Shown piece by piece: positions 20,550 to 28,720 of a stretch of 43,996 nt of DNA. Location: positions 1 through 43,996 of the forward strand of contig CANQCB010000002.1 in NCBI GenBank assembly GCA_947589145.1, in the 5' to 3' direction. Position 1 is the stretch's first letter. Every line of letters starts with the position of its first letter. This stretch comes from an uncultured Clostridia bacterium (GTDB lineage: Bacteria > Bacillota > Clostridia > Christensenellales > Pumilibacteraceae). The notes beneath the pieces were generated by a model. That model made no database searches, had not been told where the DNA came from, and worked only from the letters and a program-made list of their open reading frames with translations. The position numbers and the translations under genes are program-made.

Positions 20550-20626
20550 ACTGTCATAATATGCCGATAATTGTCGGCGTGTGATATTTCAATCATACGG
20601 TTTAATACCGAAAAATATATTATGGT

Positions 20627-21547
20627 ATGTTCGATTTATCGTCACTTAAACATGTCTTACCGACAAAAATTTACTCGTCGATATCGAATAATCTCGATCC
20701 GCAAAAATTGCGAGAGATAAGACTACGCGCGGAAAAACAGGTATGCGTTTCATACGGTCAAAAAAATATTGCATACTTGACCGCGAACGGAATAAGCGAT
20801 AGGGCGGACAAAGCGTTGACGGTTTCCGCGGACGATATAAAACGCGCGGTGGTGTCGTCGGCGGAACATTCGGTTTATGCGTACAACGACGATATTAACA
20901 AGGGATTTATAACGTTGGATAGCGGAGCGCGAATAGGCGTGTGCGGAGAGTGCGTTTTCGAGGACGGGAAAATAAAAGCGGTAAAGAATTATTCATCTGT
21001 AAATATACGTATTCCTCATGAAATTCGCGGTTGCGCAAGCGGTATTATGCCTGTCATAGTAGAAAATAATTGCCGCATAATGCTGATTTCCGCTCCCGGC
21101 GGCGGGAAAACCACTATGCTCAGAGATATAGCGAGACAGTTATCCGAACTCACGCCTCGCAATATTCTGATCGTAGACGAAAGGAGCGAAATTGCCTGTA
21201 CGGTCGGAGGCGTTCAGAAGCACGACGTCGGCATAAATACCGACGTAATTTCCGGTTCGGAAAAGGCGTATGCGTTCGAGTGCGCAATTCGTTCAATGCG
21301 ACCCGATGTTATAATCACGGACGAGATTTTCGGTAAAAGCGACATAGAGACGATAAGGGAAGCGGTCGGGTGCGGTATATCCGTGATCGCGTCGGCGCAT
21401 TCTTCGAATCCGGAAACTTTTATCATGCGTCCGTTTGTAAGGCAACTTGTCGAGGACAAACTCTTCGAAAGGTATATTTTTCTTTCGTCCGATTTTTTTT
21501 CGGACAGAGTAGAGGCAATGCTCGACAGGGATTTGAATTTGATATGA
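20627..21547 (+). CDS. spoIIIAA: Stage III sporulation protein AA (ATPase)
   Basis: Walker A ISAPGGGKTTMLRDIAR, IVDERSEIA; first of eight co-oriented spoIIIA genes. Confidence 0.95.
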   Translation: MFDLSSLKHVLPTKIYSSISNNLDPQKLREIRLRAEKQVCVSYGQKNIAYLTANGISDRADKALTVSADDIKRAVVSSAEHSVYAYNDDINKGFITLDSGARIGVCGECVFEDGKIKAVKNYSSVNIRIPHEIRGCASGIMPVIVENNCRIMLISAPGGGKTTMLRDIARQLSELTPRNILIVDERSEIACTVGGVQKHDVGINTDVISGSEKAYAFECAIRSMRPDVIITDEIFGKSDIETIREAVGCGISVIASAHSSNPETFIMRPFVRQLVEDKLFERYIFLSSDFFSDRVEAMLDRDLNLI

Positions 21548-22026
21548 TAGATAAGATGTTTCTTACGGTTTGCCTTACCGCCGTCGGAACGATAGTAGGG
21601 TTTGTAATAGGACACAGGCTTAAATTGCGCAAACAGTATTTCGATAGTTTGGACGGACTTCTTGCGCGCTTCGAGTCCACGTTGGCTTTTTCGCATGACA
21701 CCGTCCCGACCGTACTCGGACAGTATCGAACGGATTCGGGACTGCTTAACTCTCACATAAAGTTCTGCCTTCTGGAAATGAAGGGCGAGAAAGGGGATAA
21801 ATTTGCAAACGGTTATCTGTCGAAAAGCGAATCCGATTTTGTCCGTTCCGTAATAATGTCGCTCGGAACTTACAACACGGCGGCGGAGAAAAACGCGGTG
21901 GCGACAAATCGTATGAAATTAAAGGAATATTGCGCCGCCGCTGACGATAAATATGCAAAACTCGGCAAACCGAGCATAAAATTGGGCTTTCTTTTCGGAC
22001 TTCTGCTGTCCGTTCTGTGTTGGTAA
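21544..22026 (+). CDS. spoIIIAB: Stage III sporulation protein AB
   Basis: MIDKMFLTVCLTAVGTIVGFVIGHRLKLRKQ; position after spoIIIAA. Confidence 0.85.
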   Translation: MIDKMFLTVCLTAVGTIVGFVIGHRLKLRKQYFDSLDGLLARFESTLAFSHDTVPTVLGQYRTDSGLLNSHIKFCLLEMKGEKGDKFANGYLSKSESDFVRSVIMSLGTYNTAAEKNAVATNRMKLKEYCAAADDKYAKLGKPSIKLGFLFGLLLSVLCW

Positions 22027-22226
22027 TGAGTATAGATATAATATTCAAGATAGCCGCGATAGGGCTGATAACCGCAATAGTCGGTCAGGTATTGAAAAAA
22101 TACGACAAAGACGAGATAGCGTCGTTGGTAACGCTCGTCGGGCTTGTGACCGTTCTTTTGATAGTCATCGACTCTCTGACGGACTTGTTTTCCGCGCTTC
22201 AATCGGTTTTCGGGTTATATTCATGA
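22026..22226 (+). CDS. spoIIIAC: Stage III sporulation protein AC
   Basis: Small two-TM protein DIIFKIAAIGLITAIVGQVLKKYDKDEIASLVTLVGLV. Confidence 0.92.
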   Translation: MSIDIIFKIAAIGLITAIVGQVLKKYDKDEIASLVTLVGLVTVLLIVIDSLTDLFSALQSVFGLYS

Positions 22227-22612
22227 TATTGAAGATTGCAGCAATGGGCGTGATCACGGTAATATCGGTACTTACGGTACGAAGCGAGAGATCGGATATA
22301 GCCGTAACGATAGCGATAGTCGGCGGCATAGCGATTGTGCTGAGCGTAGTCGATTATTTTACGGCCATTGCGGAAATGCTAAACGATCTTGCGACGCGGA
22401 CGGGCGTAAACATGGATCTCGTGCAATATTTGCTTAAACTCGTCGGGGCAGGATATGTGATAGAATTTGCTTGCGATACTGCGGAGGACGCGAAGTTGCC
22501 CTCTCTTGCAAATAAAATTTCATTCGGCGGCAAGGTGGTACTGTTTTGCTTAATGATCCCTATCGTAAAAGAACTCATAGATATCGTAATATCATTATTG
22601 GAATACTGTTAA
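22223..22612 (+). CDS. spoIIIAD: Stage III sporulation protein AD
   Basis: ILKIAAMGVITVISVLTVRSERSDIAVTIAIVGG; position. Confidence 0.92.
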   Translation: MILKIAAMGVITVISVLTVRSERSDIAVTIAIVGGIAIVLSVVDYFTAIAEMLNDLATRTGVNMDLVQYLLKLVGAGYVIEFACDTAEDAKLPSLANKISFGGKVVLFCLMIPIVKELIDIVISLLEYC

Positions 22613-23745
22613 GTTTCGGTGCGATAATACTTTTTTCCACATTGGTAAGACCGCATGCGGACGGGGGAAGCGGCAGTTATACGGATGAAATAATTTCCTC
22701 GCTCGGCGGTGACTTTTCCAAACTTTTGTCCGGGCTAACCGAAACTCAGATAAATTTTTTCGGAGGGAACGACTATCTCGGCGTGCTGCGCGACATCGCA
22801 AGCGGTAAATTTACGTTGGATTTCTCCAACCTTTTCACGCTTATTTTCAGCGCGATAGGCGCGAGTATAACCGACCTGCTTACGCTCCTGATAGTCGTCG
22901 TTTCCATAGCGATAATATATTCCATACTCGGAGCGTTCAAAGGCAGAGCGTCGTCGGAAAGCGTGGGGAAAATGGTGCATTTTGCGTCGGTTTCCGCTAT
23001 GGTAGCGGTGCTTGGCGCGACTACGGTGGGGTTGTTCGGAGCGTGTGCGGAAACGCTGAACATAATTTCATCGCAAATTAACCTCATAATGCCGATCATG
23101 CTCACGCTGATGGCGGCGATAGGCGCGACGTCGTCCTCGGGAGTATTTCAGCCGGCAATCGCAGTTCTTACGAGCGGACTTACGACATTGCTCATCACGG
23201 TGCTTTTTCCCATGCTGATAGCCTCCTTCGTTTTCAACGTTATCGGCAACATATCCTCGGAAATGAGACTTTCCAAAGTATCCGAATTTTTGGGGAGCGC
23301 GGTGAAGTGGTTGTTCGGCACGGGATTTTTTATACTCACCGCATTTCTTTCCGTACAGGGAATAACCGCCTCCGTATTCGACGGGATATCTGTCAGGAGC
23401 GCGAAGTTCACGATAGGAAAGTTCGTTCCCGTCATCGGCGGTTATCTTGCGGAAGGCGTCAACCTGATAATATCCGGAGGGATAGCCGTAAAAAATGCGT
23501 TGGGATATACCGCGCTTGTCCTGCTTGCGGTTACCGTAATACCGATCATAATAAAAATCGCGGTTTATTCGTTATGTTTGCGGCTTGCGGCGGCAGTGGT
23601 TGAGCCGTTGGGAGATAAACTTATGAGCAATATGCTTTCTGGAATGGCGAAAACGGTGAGCCTTACCGGCGCAATAATGTCGGGCGCGGCGTTTTTATAT
23701 TTTATTTTTCTGCTTATCGTCGTATCCGCGGGGAACAGAATATGA
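22546..23745 (+). CDS. spoIIIAE: Stage III sporulation protein AE (exact start uncertain)
   Basis: Polytopic membrane protein, LLTLLIVVVSIAIIYSILGAFK ... GYLAEGVNLIISGGIAVKNALG; position. Confidence 0.9.
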   Translation: MLNDPYRKRTHRYRNIIIGILLSFGAIILFSTLVRPHADGGSGSYTDEIISSLGGDFSKLLSGLTETQINFFGGNDYLGVLRDIASGKFTLDFSNLFTLIFSAIGASITDLLTLLIVVVSIAIIYSILGAFKGRASSESVGKMVHFASVSAMVAVLGATTVGLFGACAETLNIISSQINLIMPIMLTLMAAIGATSSSGVFQPAIAVLTSGLTTLLITVLFPMLIASFVFNVIGNISSEMRLSKVSEFLGSAVKWLFGTGFFILTAFLSVQGITASVFDGISVRSAKFTIGKFVPVIGGYLAEGVNLIISGGIAVKNALGYTALVLLAVTVIPIIIKIAVYSLCLRLAAAVVEPLGDKLMSNMLSGMAKTVSLTGAIMSGAAFLYFIFLLIVVSAGNRI

Positions 23746-24224
23746 CGGCGTGGCTACTCTCTGTCGCGGGAACGGGCATACTCGGCGTGCTTATAGGGCA
23801 TTTGACGTCCAAAACGCGAATGCACGCCGTCATCAAAACCGCTTGCACATACGTCTTTTTGCTCGTGTTGATTTTTCCCATACCGACGCTCATTACGAAC
23901 GGGATCGATATGTCGTCTTGCAGTATATTCGGCGGCGACTTTTCATACAATGAGGATGTATTCGATAAAACGAGCGAAGCCTACTTTTCGGTCGTAAAAA
24001 CGGAGATAGAAAGGCAGGCGCAAGAACGCGGATATGAGATCGAGTGCGAGATAAACGGCACGCTTGACGAGGAAAAAATCACCGTGCATGAAGTGACTGT
24101 AATTCTGAAAGGCGAATTTGCCGACAGTTCCGCCGCGATATTGGACGTAAAAGCTATGATAGCTGACTATCTCGAAGTGGAAGAATCAATAGTGAGGGTT
24201 CAAGTTGAGCAAGTTAAAGGATAA
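23742..24224 (+). CDS. spoIIIAF: Stage III sporulation protein AF
   Basis: Position; N-terminal two-TM then soluble domain. Confidence 0.82.
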   Translation: MTAWLLSVAGTGILGVLIGHLTSKTRMHAVIKTACTYVFLLVLIFPIPTLITNGIDMSSCSIFGGDFSYNEDVFDKTSEAYFSVVKTEIERQAQERGYEIECEINGTLDEEKITVHEVTVILKGEFADSSAAILDVKAMIADYLEVEESIVRVQVEQVKG

Positions 24225-24630
24225 ATTCAAGAACATATTCGCAGAAATAAAATCGATCAAACACATAGAGATAATCATAGCCGTTATAGCGATCGTCATA
24301 ATGCTCGTTATTTATTTCGGTACGTCTTGTTCTCCCGATGAAAAAACAAGCATAGAGCCGCTGCCGGGTGAATATGATTATTATACGGAAACGGTCAGGG
24401 AACTCGAAACGAAACTCTCTCAGATAGAGGGAGTGGGAGACGTATCGGTGCTGGTAAATTGGTCGCAGGAAGCCGAGGAAACCTCAAACGGTTTGCCGAA
24501 GCCCGAAGGCGTGATCATCATCTGCGAGGGAGGAAACAATATTTCTGTAAAATTAAAACTAATTTCGTCGGTTGCGTCATATTTTGGGATCAGCGAAAAT
24601 AAAATCAATGTGTTAGCGAAAAGCAAATAA
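24205..24630 (+). CDS. spoIIIAG: Stage III sporulation protein AG (short form)
   Basis: Single TM then YTETVRELETKLSQIEGVGDVSVLVNW; position. Confidence 0.85.
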   Translation: MSKLKDKFKNIFAEIKSIKHIEIIIAVIAIVIMLVIYFGTSCSPDEKTSIEPLPGEYDYYTETVRELETKLSQIEGVGDVSVLVNWSQEAEETSNGLPKPEGVIIICEGGNNISVKLKLISSVASYFGISENKINVLAKSK

Positions 24631-24653
24631 AAAATATTTCGGGGGTAAACGCC

Positions 24654-25136
24654 ATGTTAAGTAAGAAAAAGAAGATCTTCATTTTGTCGGGTATGGTTGC
24701 ACTGCTTGTGCTTACGGGAGTGCTTAACATCGTACTGAATACGACGGCTTCCGCGCCGTCGGACAGCGTAAATGCCGGGTCGGAATATACCGATTTCTTT
24801 ACGGCGTACAAAGCGGACAGAAAGGCTTCCAGAGAGCAGGCTCTGCTCTATTACGACGAAATAATTTCGTCCGACAAATATTCGGAGGAAGTCAAACAGA
24901 ACGCTCAGAACGCAAAAGTCGCCCTTGCCGAGAGCATGGACACCGAACTCGTTCTCGAAGGGCTTATCAAGTCTTTGGGCTTCGAGGACGCAATAGTAAC
25001 GAGTACGACGGAGAATATCAACGTAATAGTCAAGTGTGACGAACTTACGGGTCCTCAGGCAAATCAGATCATGCAGATAGTCATAACGGAGACTGATAGA
25101 AAAGCGACGAACGTAAGAATTATTCCTACCGAATAA
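24654..25136 (+). CDS. spoIIIAH: Stage III sporulation protein AH
   Basis: TM then FFTAYKADRKASREQALLYYDEIISSDKYSEEVKQNAQ; last gene of spoIIIA operon. Confidence 0.9.
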   Translation: MLSKKKKIFILSGMVALLVLTGVLNIVLNTTASAPSDSVNAGSEYTDFFTAYKADRKASREQALLYYDEIISSDKYSEEVKQNAQNAKVALAESMDTELVLEGLIKSLGFEDAIVTSTTENINVIVKCDELTGPQANQIMQIVITETDRKATNVRIIPTE

Positions 25137-25147
25137 TAAAAAAAAGA

Positions 25148-25176
25148 TTGAAATATAAGAGCCGCTGTGCTATACT
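25148..25176 (+). promoter_or_regulatory. Sigma-A promoter for the nusB operon
   Basis: TTGAAA - 17 bp - TATACT. Confidence 0.75.
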
Positions 25177-25184
25177 TACATAAG

Positions 25185-25250
25185 TAGTGGTGCGCGCTCC
25201 GCAAAATTGCCCTAAAAATCCGCGCACCGCTAACGCGGATTTTTATATTT
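25185..25250 (+). promoter_or_regulatory. Candidate transcription attenuator in the nusB leader
   Basis: 12-bp pairing 25185-25196 / 25221-25232 versus 11-bp terminator stem 25214-25224 / 25234-25244 ending in TTTTT. Confidence 0.65.
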
Positions 25251-25261
25251 ACGGAGAAATT

Positions 25262-25675
25262 ATGGGAAGAAAATCGGCAAGGGAAGCGTTATTCGGTTTG
25301 GTCTATGAATATACGGTGAGAAACGAAGAGGACGAATTTACGCTGTCGATAATGACAAAAGATTTGTCTGCCGACGATATCGAATATGTGGAATCGTCGT
25401 ATCGCGGCATTATTTCCAATCGTGAAAAAATCTGCGAGTTGATACAAAAATACAGTCGCGGCTTTGCGCTCGACCGAATATACAAAATAGATTTAGCAAT
25501 ACTTATGGTTGCGGTATACGAAATTCTTTACCGTGACGACGTCCCTTATTCGGTAAGTGCGAACGAGGCGACGGAACTTGCGAAAAAATACTCGACCGAC
25601 AAGAGTTATTCCTATGTGAACGGAGTGCTTGCGTCTGTAATAAAGGAGGTCGGCAATGTCGGCACGTTTGATTGA
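25262..25675 (+). CDS. nusB: Transcription antitermination factor NusB
   Basis: MGRKSAREALFGLVYEYTV, LAILMVAVYEILYRDDVPYSVSANEATELAKKYSTDKSYSYVNGVLASV; precedes folD. Confidence 0.94.
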   Translation: MGRKSAREALFGLVYEYTVRNEEDEFTLSIMTKDLSADDIEYVESSYRGIISNREKICELIQKYSRGFALDRIYKIDLAILMVAVYEILYRDDVPYSVSANEATELAKKYSTDKSYSYVNGVLASVIKEVGNVGTFD

Positions 25676-26510
25676 CGGAAAGGCGTTATCTCAATCCATT
25701 AAAGAAACGCTAAAAGGCGAAGCCGCGAAGTTCGAAAGCGCTTACGGCAGAAAAGTAGGGCTTGCGGTTATAAAAGTAGGCGCGAACCCGGCAAGCGAAG
25801 TTTACGTCCGCAACAAGATCAAGTCGTGCGAGGAAGTAGGCGTTAAATCTTTCTCGTACAATCTTCCGGAAGAAACGGAGGAAAGCGCGCTTATCGAACT
25901 TATCGACGCGCTTAACGGCGACGGGAACGTGGACGGGATACTCGTGCAACTTCCTTTGCCGAAAGGGCTTAACGAGAAGAAGATCCTTGCGCGGATTTCA
26001 CCCGAAAAAGACGCCGACGGTTTTCATGCCGTGAATGCGGGCGGTCTTTTGCTGGGATTGCCTTGCACCAAGCCCTGTACTCCGGCAGGAATTATAGAAT
26101 TGATAAAATCCACGGGTACGGAGATCGCGGGTAAGAACGCGGTTGTGATCGGCAGAAGCAACATAGTCGGTAAACCCGCCGCCATATTGCTTTTATCGGA
26201 GAATGCTACGGTTACGATATGCCATTCCAAGACGGTTGATCTTGCGTCGATTGCAAAAAACGCGGACATTCTCGTTGCCGCAGTGGGCATAAAAGAATTC
26301 GTTACGGGCGACATGATAAAAGAGGGCGCGGTCGTTATCGACGTCGGCATGAACAGGTGCGACGGCAAACTCTACGGCGACGTGAATTTTGCCGAAGCGT
26401 GCGAAAAGGCGGCGTATATTACTCCCGTTCCGGGCGGCGTTGGACCGATGACGGTCACAATGCTCATCAAAAATGCGATAGAATCGGCATTCAGATGCAA
26501 AAAAAGCTGA
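25656..26510 (+). CDS. folD: Methylenetetrahydrofolate dehydrogenase/cyclohydrolase FolD
   Basis: GILVQLPLPKGLNEKKIL, KPCTPAGI, VVIGRSNIVGKPAA, ITPVPGGVGPMTVTML. Confidence 0.97.
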   Translation: MSARLIDGKALSQSIKETLKGEAAKFESAYGRKVGLAVIKVGANPASEVYVRNKIKSCEEVGVKSFSYNLPEETEESALIELIDALNGDGNVDGILVQLPLPKGLNEKKILARISPEKDADGFHAVNAGGLLLGLPCTKPCTPAGIIELIKSTGTEIAGKNAVVIGRSNIVGKPAAILLLSENATVTICHSKTVDLASIAKNADILVAAVGIKEFVTGDMIKEGAVVIDVGMNRCDGKLYGDVNFAEACEKAAYITPVPGGVGPMTVTMLIKNAIESAFRCKKS

Positions 26511-27673
26511 CAGTTTCACAGCTCAACGCGTATATCCGAGGTGTTTTCGACGACGAGTTCGTTCTGCACGACGTGACGGTTTGCGGCGAGGTTTTCGAGT
26601 TCAAGCGAATGGGCGCGCGGACATTCATAACTCTCAAAGAAGGGGAATGCACGCTCCCGTGCGTGAGTTTTCGCGCCGTCGACGACGGATTGCTCGGCAA
26701 AAACGTCGAGTCGGTCGGTACGGTCAACTTTTACGAAAAAACAGGGCGCGTATCCTTTCTCATAGACGAAATAACCCCGTCGGGAGACGGCAAAATTCTC
26801 CTAGATCTGGCGAAACTTCGTGAGAGTTTACGCGGAGAGGGATTGTTTGACAACAGACTCGAACTTCCGTCCGAGATTTCCAAAGTTGCGGTAATTACGA
26901 GCGAACACGGCGCGGTCCTCCACGATATAGCATCCGTAGTGCGTTCGAAAGGGGTGTCTCTCGCAATATGCGTCTATGACGTGCGCGTACAGGGCAAGGA
27001 AAGCGCGTCGGAAATTTCGACGGCAATCGACGACTTAAACGCAGGAAAACTCGGCATAGACGCAATAATAATCGCGAGGGGCGGCGGCTCGGCTACCGAC
27101 CTTGCGGCTTATAATACGGAGGAAGTCGCTCGCGCGGTCGCACGCAGCAAAATCCCCATAATCAGCGCGGTAGGGCACGAGACCGACTATACTTTGTGCG
27201 ATTTATGCGCGTCCGTCAGAGCAGGCACTCCGAGTATTGCCGCGGATATCGTCGCATATTCGGCATATCAAAAGACGGAGAGAATTCGGAATTTGTCAAA
27301 GGCGATATGCGCCGGCATAGAGAAAAAGTTCGCCGTTTGTCGCAATCGTGTAATTTCGCGCGGAATGGGCATAATCGATTTCAGCGAGAGTAAAATATCG
27401 AGTCAATCTCGTCGCATAATATATGACGCGACGCAAATTGCGCGCAAGGCAGAGAACATACTGTCCGCGCGCGAGGACAGATTGAAATTTATTGCGGCTA
27501 TGCTCGACAAGGTTAATCCGCTTAAAGTTCTGTCGCAAGGCTATTCCAAATTGGTCATGGACGGCAGGGAAATAACGAGCAGCAAAATGCTCAAAACCGG
27601 TGACGATATAAAAATAATAATGCGCGACGGCAAGGTAAAGGCAAAAGTCTGCGAGGTGAAACATGACGCTTGA
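26495..27673 (+). CDS. xseA: Exodeoxyribonuclease VII large subunit
   Basis: LTVSQLNAYIRGVF, IIIARGGGSATDLAAYNTEEVARAVARSKIPIISAVGHETDYTLCD; ATG at 26495. Confidence 0.96.
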   Translation: MQKKLTVSQLNAYIRGVFDDEFVLHDVTVCGEVFEFKRMGARTFITLKEGECTLPCVSFRAVDDGLLGKNVESVGTVNFYEKTGRVSFLIDEITPSGDGKILLDLAKLRESLRGEGLFDNRLELPSEISKVAVITSEHGAVLHDIASVVRSKGVSLAICVYDVRVQGKESASEISTAIDDLNAGKLGIDAIIIARGGGSATDLAAYNTEEVARAVARSKIPIISAVGHETDYTLCDLCASVRAGTPSIAADIVAYSAYQKTERIRNLSKAICAGIEKKFAVCRNRVISRGMGIIDFSESKISSQSRRIIYDATQIARKAENILSAREDRLKFIAAMLDKVNPLKVLSQGYSKLVMDGREITSSKMLKTGDDIKIIMRDGKVKAKVCEVKHDA

Positions 27674-27878
27674 AGAGAATATAAACGAATTGGAAAAAAT
27701 TTTGGCGGCGCTCGAAAAAGAGGGCGTTACGGTAGAAGAAGGCATCGAACTTTTCGAAAAGGGAATTGCCGTGACGAAGGAATGTTTGACGGGATTGGAA
27801 AGCACGAAGGGAAAGATCACGCTGCTTAAAAAACAAATGGGCGAACTGATCGAACAACCGATAGATCTCGATGCCTGA
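27663..27878 (+). CDS. xseB: Exodeoxyribonuclease VII small subunit
   Basis: NINELEKILAALEKEGVTVEEGIELFEKGI; overlaps xseA. Confidence 0.93.
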   Translation: MTLEENINELEKILAALEKEGVTVEEGIELFEKGIAVTKECLTGLESTKGKITLLKKQMGELIEQPIDLDA

Positions 27879-27886
27879 ATACATAT

Positions 27887-28690
27887 ATGAATTTTACGTC
27901 GGAATACCAAAAATTGCGCAATACGGTTGACGCCGCGCTTGAAAGCATTGTTTCGGACGGCGTCTGTCCCGAACTCAAAGCTGCGGTCAATTACAGCCTT
28001 CTCGGCGGAGGAAAGCGTCTCCGTCCCGTTTTGTATTTGTCCGTGTTGTGCGCTTACGGCGTTGCGGCTACGGAAAATGACGTAAAGGTCGCGTGCGCCA
28101 TAGAGTGTATACACACCTATTCGCTCATACATGACGACCTTCCGGCAATGGATAACGACGATTATCGAAGAGGCAGACCCACCAATCATAAAAAGTTCGG
28201 CGAGGCGATTGCTATACTCGCGGGAGACGGCTTGCTCAATCTCGCTTACGAACTCCTTGCCGACGTCGCAATGCGCGACGGTAAATATGCGGCGGTAATG
28301 CGGATCGTTTCCGAAAACGCGGGAATGCGCGGCATGGTGGGCGGTCAAGCGTATGAGTTCGCGGCTACCGAAGATACGGCAGAGCACGTCGCATACCTTA
28401 AAACGGGGAAACTCATAGAAGCGGCGATAGTCTCCGCCGTTCACGCGGCAGGAAAGGACGAGGATGAGGAAATATGGCGCGAGTTTGCCGTGGATTTCGG
28501 CAAAGCGTTCCAATTTCGCGACGACCTTCTCGACATGACCGAAGAGGAAGCAGAAAAAATGGGCGTAAAACGCAACCTCGAACGCTTCTACGCCGCCGCG
28601 CTGAACGCTCTCGATAAAACAAACTGCGATACGGCGTTTTTACGCGCATTAACGGATAAAATGCTGTCGAGAACGACAGACGGCATATAG
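27887..28690 (+). CDS. ispA: Polyprenyl synthetase (farnesyl diphosphate synthase-like)
   Basis: LLGGGKRLRPVL, SLIHDDLPAMDNDDYRRGRPTNH (FARM), FQFRDDLLD (SARM). Confidence 0.94.
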   Translation: MNFTSEYQKLRNTVDAALESIVSDGVCPELKAAVNYSLLGGGKRLRPVLYLSVLCAYGVAATENDVKVACAIECIHTYSLIHDDLPAMDNDDYRRGRPTNHKKFGEAIAILAGDGLLNLAYELLADVAMRDGKYAAVMRIVSENAGMRGMVGGQAYEFAATEDTAEHVAYLKTGKLIEAAIVSAVHAAGKDEDEEIWREFAVDFGKAFQFRDDLLDMTEEEAEKMGVKRNLERFYAAALNALDKTNCDTAFLRALTDKMLSRTTDGI

Positions 28691-28720
28691 TCGGAATACA
28701 AACATATATATTGATAACAA

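Noticed and set aside
22546-22612. Long spoIIIAD/spoIIIAE overlap as an unusual programmed feature
   Set aside because: More simply explained by an uncertain spoIIIAE start codon; no slippery sequence seen.
27296-28513. 405-aa minus-strand ORF antisense to xseA/xseB/ispA
   Set aside because: Overlaps three well-identified + strand genes; translation is rich in Arg/Tyr/Phe/His with no recognisable domain, typical of a codon-bias artefact.
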